Source: Notospermus geniculatus
Lineage: Eukaryota; Nemertea; Pilidiophora; Heteronemertea; Lineidae
DNA: 64,000 nt
Reading direction: 5' to 3'
Assembly: GCA_002633025.1 (NCBI GenBank)
Contig: NMRB01000424.1
Coordinates: 211,519 to 275,518 of the forward strand
A program made the translations under genes and the position numbers. The notes beneath the pieces are model-generated. The model saw only the letters and a program-made list of their open reading frames with translations. It made no database searches and was not told the origin of the DNA. This document shows, one piece after another, positions 57,090 to 64,000 of this stretch (position 1 is the first letter of the stretch; each line of letters opens with the position of its first letter).

Positions 57090-57461
57090 GATGCATGACG
57101 CGTCATCTTTGAAAGTTGGTGATGCATGACGCGTCATCTTTAAAAGTTGGTGATGCATGACGCGTCATCTGTGAAAGTTGGTGATGCATGACGCGTCATC
57201 TTTGAAAGTTGGTGATGCATGACGCGTCATCTTTGAAAGTTGGTGATGCATGACGCGTCATCTTTGAAAGTTGGTGATGCGTGACGCGTCATCTTTGAAA
57301 GTTGGTGATGCATGACGCGTCATCTTTGAAAGTTGGTGATGCATGACGCGTCATCTTTGCAAGTTGGTGATGCATGACGCGTCATCTTTGAAAGTTGGTG
57401 ATGCATGACGCGTCATCTTTGAAAGTTGGTGATGGGTGACGCGTCGTCTTCGAAAGTCGCC
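57090..57461. repeat. 31-bp satellite array 1, 12 units
   Basis: Twelve consecutive 31-bp units starting GATGCATGACGCGTCATC, with only a few variant bases until the last unit. Each carries the palindrome ATGACGCGTCAT (MluI-type ACGCGT core). Confidence 0.95.
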
Positions 57462-58538
57462 CGGTGGTGCATGAAGGAAGAAAAATAAATGCTAGCATAT
57501 CGTAGTACCACCCGATGACTATGTTTTCAAAATTATTTGCATTGTTGAAATCTCGCAGGCAAATGAAGATATTGGTAGGAAATGACTGAAAGAAATGAAT
57601 AAAGAACACGCGATTTTTCCTGCAAAAAAACCTCGATAGGCCTATCGTATGCATAAGCGACGCCGGCTAGACTGGCTCGACACCGATTGTTTAAGTTTCA
57701 TGATCTTCAATGACCTTGACCTCTGGCAATCTACCTGGAGGACGTACCAGTTTCCTTACGGGCCTCTAGTTCTATTAGTCTTGAATAAACAGTCTAAGAC
57801 GCTCGGCTTTACCGTGAAAGGATGATTACTGAGTTGGCTACTGGTCCTAAAGGCACTCAAAGACTGATCTAACTTCATATACATTGGTAACCGATGACTT
57901 AGCTCAAGTGTCAACAGGTATGACATAGTAACGGTCACAAATAAAAACACGCCGCCTAACTGCCTTGTTCCATTTAAATGTTCTGATCACTTTTGTCGGG
58001 AATGGTATTATTCGAGATTTTCCATAAGGCAAAGATTGCGAGGATGGTTTGTTTGCGTTCCCTTGTCGGGATGTCCTATCATTAATCCCCTTCCTTTTAT
58101 TTTCACCAGATAAGTTCTGATGCTTTTGGGGCCCGGGGGCACTCTGCGTTTNAGGGTACATTTAAAATACTCTTGAGACGCCTGTCTTTTGAGCTGAATT
58201 CTTTTTGTGAACAATACCGTGGCCGAAAAACCGCATGTTTTCAAATCCTGCCGTAACGTTTACGCACAAGGCGTGAGAAGCAGTCTTATTTCTTAGAATA
58301 ATCAACCGGCCTCAGACACCTTTAACATCAGATAACCTTCAATATAAATTACCATTTCTCGGCAAAACTGTGAAGTCGGTGAAAAAAAGGAGCCGAAGGA
58401 ATAATTGTATATGTTGAATCCAGGAATAAGGTGAGCACGTACGGTTTGGTCATACATTATACATCATGTTATGAAATTTCGCACCATTTCAGGGCGGCCA
58501 GACAGTCAATTTCATAAAAGATGTTCGAAAAAGTAGGT

Positions 58539-58983
58539 GATGCATGACGCGTCATCTTTGAAAGTTGATGATGCATGACGCGTCATCTGTGAAAGTTGGT
58601 GATGCGTGACGCGTCATCTTTGAAAGGTGGTGATGCATGTACATGACGCGTCATCTTTGAAAGTTGGTGGTGCATGACGCGTCATCTTTGAAAGTTGTTG
58701 ATGCGTGACGCGTCATCTTTGCAAGTTGGTGATGCATGACGCGTCATCTTTGAGAGGTGGTGATGCATGACACGTCATCTTTGAAAGTCGGTGATGCGTG
58801 ACGCGTCATCTTTGAAAGGTGGTGATGCATGTACATGACGCGTCATCTTTGAAAGTTGGTGGTGCATGACGCGTCATCTTTGAAAGTTGTTGATGCGTGA
58901 CGCGTCATCTTTGCAAGTTGGTGATGCATGACGCGTCATCTTTGAGAGGTGGTGATGCTTGACGCGTCGTCTTCGAAAGTCGC
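58539..58983. repeat. 31-bp satellite array 2, 14 units with higher-order period
   Basis: Fourteen units of the same satellite. Units 3-7 and 9-13 match as ordered sets, including two 37-base units with an extra TGTACA, so a six-unit higher-order repeat has been duplicated. More variable than array 1. Confidence 0.9.
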
Positions 58984-59676
58984 CCGGTGGTGCATGAAGG
59001 AAGAAAAATAAATGCTAGCATATCGTAGTACCACCCGACGACTATGTTTTCAAAATTATTTGCATTGTTGAAATCTCGCAGGCAAATGAAGATATTGGTA
59101 GGGAATGATTGAAAGAAATGAATAAAGAACATGCGATTTTTCCTGCAAAAAAACCTCGATAGGCCTATCGTATGCATAAGCGACGCCGGCTAGACTGGCT
59201 CGACACCGATTGTTTAAGTTTCATGATCTTCAATGACCTTGACCTCTGGCAATCTACCTGGAGGACGTACCAGTTTCCTTACGGGCCTCTAGTTCTATTA
59301 GTATTGAATAAACAGTCTAAGACGCTCGGCTTTACCGTGAAAGGATGATTACTGAGTTGGCTACTGGTCCTAAAGGCACTCAAAGACTGATCTAACTTCA
59401 TATACATTGGTAACCGATGACTTAGCTCAAGTGTCAACAGGTATGACATAGTAACGGTCACAAATAAAAACATGCCGCCTAACTGCCTTGTTCCATTTAA
59501 ATGTTCTGATCACTTTTGTCGGGAATGGTATTATTCGAGATTTTCCATAAGGCAAAGATTGCGAGGATGGTTTGTTTGCGTTCCCTTGTCGGGATGTCCT
59601 ATCATTAATCCCCTTCCTTTTATTTTCACCAGATAAGTTCTGATGCCTTTGGGGCCCGGGGGCACTCTGCGTTTTG

Positions 59677-61270
59677 TCTCTTCTCTATTGTCTTAAGTAA
59701 TAAAAAAATTCTCATATTGACTGTGTTCCATTACAATGACTTAGTAATGCAAGATCAATTACTTTTTTCTGCCTGTTTTTTTCTCGTTTTCTTAAATTGA
59801 TCGTTGCAAGCTGGCGCAGTTCCAACCATCACTATTCTAATGTGAAACTGGTGGCTGTACAATGTATGTGACTTTTGGCCCATATGACCTGTCATTTACA
59901 TGCCCGTGCTGGAAGTTTTCAAGGGGTGTGACCTCCTAATTTGTAATCAAAAGTATGTTTAAAATTGACAACGATCATTGTTGAGTGTAGTCTCGCTTGG
60001 CCAGACGCTACGGGCTCACCCCTTCGGTAAATCACACTCCGCGTCTGGCTCTTTTAGAGATTAACAGTCGTGAAGACCGCGTGGTGGCAGCACGGGTCCT
60101 TGGGTTTTCCCAACCTCGTTCGCTTTCTGACAATATGGCGAGTGGTCCAAGGTTGTCTGAGCGAACTATACCCCTGGGGACGGGGTTGGGTTTTTCCTGG
60201 AAGTAATTTCCGCGGGAATTATGAGTGAGAAAGCGTGGTGATTGGCTGGAGCCCAGTGGAGTGCCATCTGGTGGTGTTACCGGCTTTTGAGCCCCAAATG
60301 TGCCAGTGTATAGGAGACCGGGACGTCGGATACACACTGGGGACGAGTGTATGTTGAGTGTGGATATGTCAAATATTTCGGTGTTAACAGAGTATACTAA
60401 TGCGCACAAAAATCACTCAGTCCACCGGTTGAACCAGAAGCTGTTTTGACTGGTCATGCCTATGTGACGTTTCCAACAAATTACCATCGATACTCAGGAA
60501 CTAACCAACGATGTTGCAAAAAGCAGCAGCTTGGATAACATTTCACCTGTAAATTTACACCTTAAACTTGGCAATGAATTTTTGATATAAGATTTTAGCG
60601 AGTTAAGAAAAAATACGTGCTACAACATGTACAAATGCTCAAGAAATATTTTTTTGATAGAAGTATTTTTGCGAGGTTTAAGGAGGCCGTCTCGACGGCA
60701 TGTTGCGTCTGTAACACTGTCCGACGCTCCACAAACACCCCGTAGATCTGCGATCACTATGTTGGGCCGAGATATTATGACCCGGCTATTGTTTCGATGT
60801 TTTTGAACAAAACTTCCCTGGGCAGTTTGTAAAAGAGATAGGCCTGTGCATCGTTTGATGGTCCCAAACTTGCAATGTATATAAACATTATAGATTAAGT
60901 AAATAAGAGAAAGTAAAATTCTACACGGATTTGTATTAGATGTTAGAATCTTTGGAGTGCCACAACGTGTTCGCGGCTAATACCCTAAGTCTATCTCTGT
61001 GAGAACTGCAAACATCTTTTCTGAAAGACGCCACAAGTTGACAATCTTAACACTATGGATTTAGCGTGGCCAAAGGTTTATTGCAGAGATAGGCGGTCTT
61101 AGAATTTTTGGCAAATAATACAAATTAACTGCCTTTATAGATGCATAGAAAGAAGGTTTTAGTTGTTAATAATGAATGGACGAATTTAGGTATTTATGCG
61201 AATACAATCAAAGTCACACACAATATATATATTCATTGATTGAAATGCTGATAAAAAAAGTGGTAAAGAT
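59677..61270. other. No gene seen
   Basis: Around 59990-60230 the sequence is GC-richer and contains TAGTCTCGCTTGGCCAGACG with a matching CGCGTCTGGC about 40 bases on, possibly a SINE-like fragment. Nothing else is recognised. Confidence 0.35.
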
Positions 61271-61276
61271 TGGTTT

Positions 61277-61482
61277 CCGATCTCATCGGAGGATTAAATA
61301 CTGAGATTGATAGCGCCTGTCGTCCATAATCACGTGATGGTCGTTTCCAACGCACTGATTGGTTGGCAAAAGTGTAATCAATTGTTCTTCAACCAATCAG
61401 GCTGCTTGTCGGGCGATCACGTGGTTATGGCCGACAGACGCTCCCAATCTCAGTATTTGATCCATAACCGGTGAAATCGGGA
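61277..61482. mobile_element. MITE, about 205 bp foldback
   Basis: ATACTGAGATTGATAGCGCC at the left pairs with the complement near 61435-61460 (GCTCCCAATCTCAGTAT). The arms continue through CCATAATCACGTGATGG, and outer tips CCGATCTCATCGG / CCGGTGAAATCGG also pair. Confidence 0.65.
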
Positions 61483-64000
61483 CCCAATCATAAAAAGTGG
61501 GAGGGAGCGCCATCTGTCGGTGTTCAATGAGCAGGGAAATATCAAGATGTTTCAAACATGTCTGACCAGGATAGTGGCCGAAACCTGATCCTCTTTGAAT
61601 AGTTAACATATGATACAAGGGGTAATTCAGGGTCACGAGTCGCGTGCACGGTCCTTATAGCTCCCTCCTCCCAAAGGACAACCACTGATGATGAGCCCGA
61701 TAGCGAGTCGTGTGATTAGTTCGCAAGTGGAGGTGTTTACGCATGCATGGTCAAACTGGGCTTCTCACGGAAAGAAAATGGGCCTCGTCCATTAGATCGA
61801 TTATAACGATAAGGGTGTTGGGATTTGATCCTTTTCTTTTCTCGTTGGACCAAACGCACAACATTTCAAAATTTACAACTGGTCAAAAACACAAATTCTG
61901 TCCTAATAATGAGCTACCACGGTACATGTACATGTATACCGACAAATTACTACGCACTTATGAATTTTGCTACCAAAGAGTCCTAAAGGAGCACTCGCTC
62001 ATGACTATTTGGCGATAGGCACAATCATACGATCGGGCTAATTAATTAGTATAAATATATTTAGATTTTATTTAGATTTTTTACAATGGATGATATCATT
62101 TCTTGCAAGGGCATGGATTTCCTGTGTAATTGGTCAGTACATGTAGGCCCCTAGGTGTCTTTTTGGGGTGTGGGTGGGCACGTTGGGGGCAAACTCTCTG
62201 ATTCTCATCAAGAATCATTCGAAACCTAATTGGCGTGGCCTTACTTAAGGGTCCACACATACCCACTAATAAACTTATTTCGCTTTGCTGAACCCCCCAA
62301 ATGAAGCATATTGAGCCACCCAAGCGAGGAATTTATCAGACGGCTAATGGCACAAAACCTCCCTGGAGAGAATAGAATACCTAATGGAGAATTAAGAGAA
62401 ACACCACCCTTCCGGGTCAACCCATCAACACCAACCAATAGTTACATGAACGGCGAACGGGTAACCCGATACATTATCCAGAGTTGCGAAGAAAATTATG
62501 AATATTACATGAAGGGACAGAAATTTGCATAAAAAGCGGGAAAATCCACACGACGGCATTTGTTTACAATGGACACTTGAGTCTTGTTTGGCATCGTCAC
62601 TCGTAACAAGTTTTGATAGAGTATCTTGACAGCAGACGACTTTCATTCGATATGCTAGAGAAAAACAATGGCGGATGTCCTCCGTCCGTGATTTGGAACC
62701 AGTTGACTTTTAGGGAGGTGTGATGCTCGCCATCTTATGATGGATTATTGCGCTTATATTGTGACAGGCCTTCCGCGAGTGTGTTCTTCACCCCTCGGGG
62801 TGTCCCGGCCTATCCCTGCCGGCGCATTGTCCAAAAGTCACAATGATTTAGATGCGATTTCCGTGACCAAAATAATATTTCCCGGTCCCTTGATTTTTTC
62901 TATAAGATGATCGGTGATCTGTCATGTTTGCCCTAGGCAATTCACTTGCCAGGGTGTCGCTTTGCCCGCTTGTTTGCTCACTCATTCGAGGATGTCACGG
63001 GACTTTCTGAGCCAGAGTCTTGCGGATTAGCGTCGTCATATCACTGAGGGAGCGGGTTCAAGAAACAATCTTCTTTATCGGTCACAAGAACGATACTGGA
63101 GAAGAGGCAGAGGGTACTAACTTCATTTTTGACAACTTTGACAACTAGAATCGCTCTTGTGATGTTTAGGCTAGATTCGCCTATAGTCTGATAGATTCGA
63201 AGCCTGAAAAAGAGGAAAACAGGGAAATTTTACAGAGCCAGGTTTACTCACAAGTGCTACATATCCAGCATAAAGTTGCCACGAACGAAATAACCAATTA
63301 CACCAAAAATTGCAGTGAATGTTACAGAGACCTGTCTTTGCCACTGGGATCTAGCTCCTCCAACATTATTACCGTACATCAAAAGCGCCAGTATCAGGAT
63401 TTTGATTCGAAGATATCAACAGCCTGCTGTGTGGTCAGCAATGCCGACACTAACAGGAGAAGCTGGACCCCCGGCAAGGCCAGACCTCTGTGATCTAACA
63501 ACTGCGATTTTGGTGTATGATTCAAACAAAAACGCCGATGCCCCAACATGCTTAATTTTGTACTCCAAAGTCCCAATGAAGTACCATGCAGAAGGGTTGA
63601 TAAAAAACAGAGAATATAATGCAGGAATACTAAGTCGGAACGAAATACACAACAACCTGCTTTGTCTGGGTATGCTGAAAATAGTACGACACGTACTCTC
63701 GATGACTGTCCTCGTCCTAGGCAGAGATGACAACTTGTTGTGGCTGTTTGACGACCAGGGACATCTTTCCTGTATACCGACCAACATGCATCTTGACAAT
63801 AACACTATGAAGGCCAGCAAACAAAGAGAAACAGTGATTTCCAACTCGGAACTCTGTTCTCAAAAGGTTTACATAGTTCCTCATACCTTTCTCGCGAAAC
63901 TACGCCTTGTCTCACCGCTATAAAATCATAATGACCATAAACTGTCTGATTTGAGCCAGCGAACTCCCTCGGTCGTCGTTCGCCATGTCATTACTGCTTT
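61483..64000. other. No supported gene
   Basis: Open frames at 62311-62532 and 63315-63923 are the longest. The first has a plausible hydrophilic composition but no start or splice evidence. The second is open on both strands, begins at a non-ATG codon and shows no motif. I leave both uncalled. Confidence 0.35.

Larger units (their letters stand above)
56709..59676. repeat. Duplicated 1.4-1.5 kb block, two copies joined by one N
   Basis: Copy 1 (56709-58151) and copy 2 (58153-59676) start AGGGTACATTTAAAATACTC and end GGCACTCTGCG, with only scattered differences outside the satellite arrays. A single N at 58152 lies exactly at the joint. Either a true tandem duplication or two alleles placed end to end. 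Confidence 0.9.

Noticed and set aside
57090-57461. CRISPR-like array
   Set aside because: Units are contiguous 31-bp tandem copies with no unique spacers, in a eukaryotic sequence; it is a satellite.
63315-63923. 202-codon open frame near the window end
   Set aside because: Begins at GTG with no supported start, the opposite strand is also open for 142 codons, and no motif or splice site supports it.

Overview
This window is eukaryotic genomic DNA, most likely from a marine invertebrate deuterostome. The clues are AT-rich intergenic sequence, GT-AG introns of a few hundred bases, tRNA-derived SINEs, frequent TACATGTA and AGGCCTA words, and a DNA-transposon, DIRS and virus-like content of the sort common in echinoderms, hemichordates and amphioxus. 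I cannot name the species. There are no bacterial operons or CRISPR arrays. Almost everything recognisable is a mobile element or its debris. The only host-type gene I can argue for is a broken receptor-tyrosine-phosphatase-like gene at 5.7-6.9 kb on the minus strand.

Layout. 0-9.9 kb: foldback elements, a local tandem duplication with a TTAA-flanked MITE in only one copy, the phosphatase-like exons, and SINE and tandem-repeat debris. 10.5-11.1 kb: a broken gene with a P-loop, perhaps DUF3987-like. 11.4-13.9 kb: a multi-exon pogo-like (DDE_1) transposase gene with frameshifts. 14-16 kb: MITEs, including a 377 bp near-perfect hairpin. 16.4-18.5 kb: a broken DUF6589-like gene split by a SINE. 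18.9-25.4 kb: remains of a virus-like capsid gene (Polinton/adintovirus type), cut by a DIRS retrotransposon (19995-24967) that shows inverted termini, an internal complementary region, a gag-like ORF and the tyrosine recombinase C-terminus. It holds a 944-base assembly gap. 26-37 kb: large foldback elements, hAT-like and TTAA MITEs, and the 3' end of a second pogo/Tigger element.

37.6-52.8 kb is the centrepiece: what looks like a complete EnSpm/CACTA-type transposon of about 15.2 kb, bounded by CACTG...CAGTG long inverted repeats. It carries two apparently intact spliced genes in the same orientation. One is a 980-residue tnp2-like transposase in six coding exons. The other is a 313-residue basic, coiled-coil protein in six exons that looks like an accessory (TNPA-type) factor. 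All splice phases join without a stop, and TATA boxes and poly(A) signals sit where expected.

53-64 kb: mostly non-coding sequence, a 31-bp satellite built on ATGACGCGTCAT present in two related arrays inside a duplicated 1.4-1.5 kb block (joined by a single N, so possibly an assembly artefact), and scattered MITEs.

All family calls come from reading motifs by eye; no searches were run.
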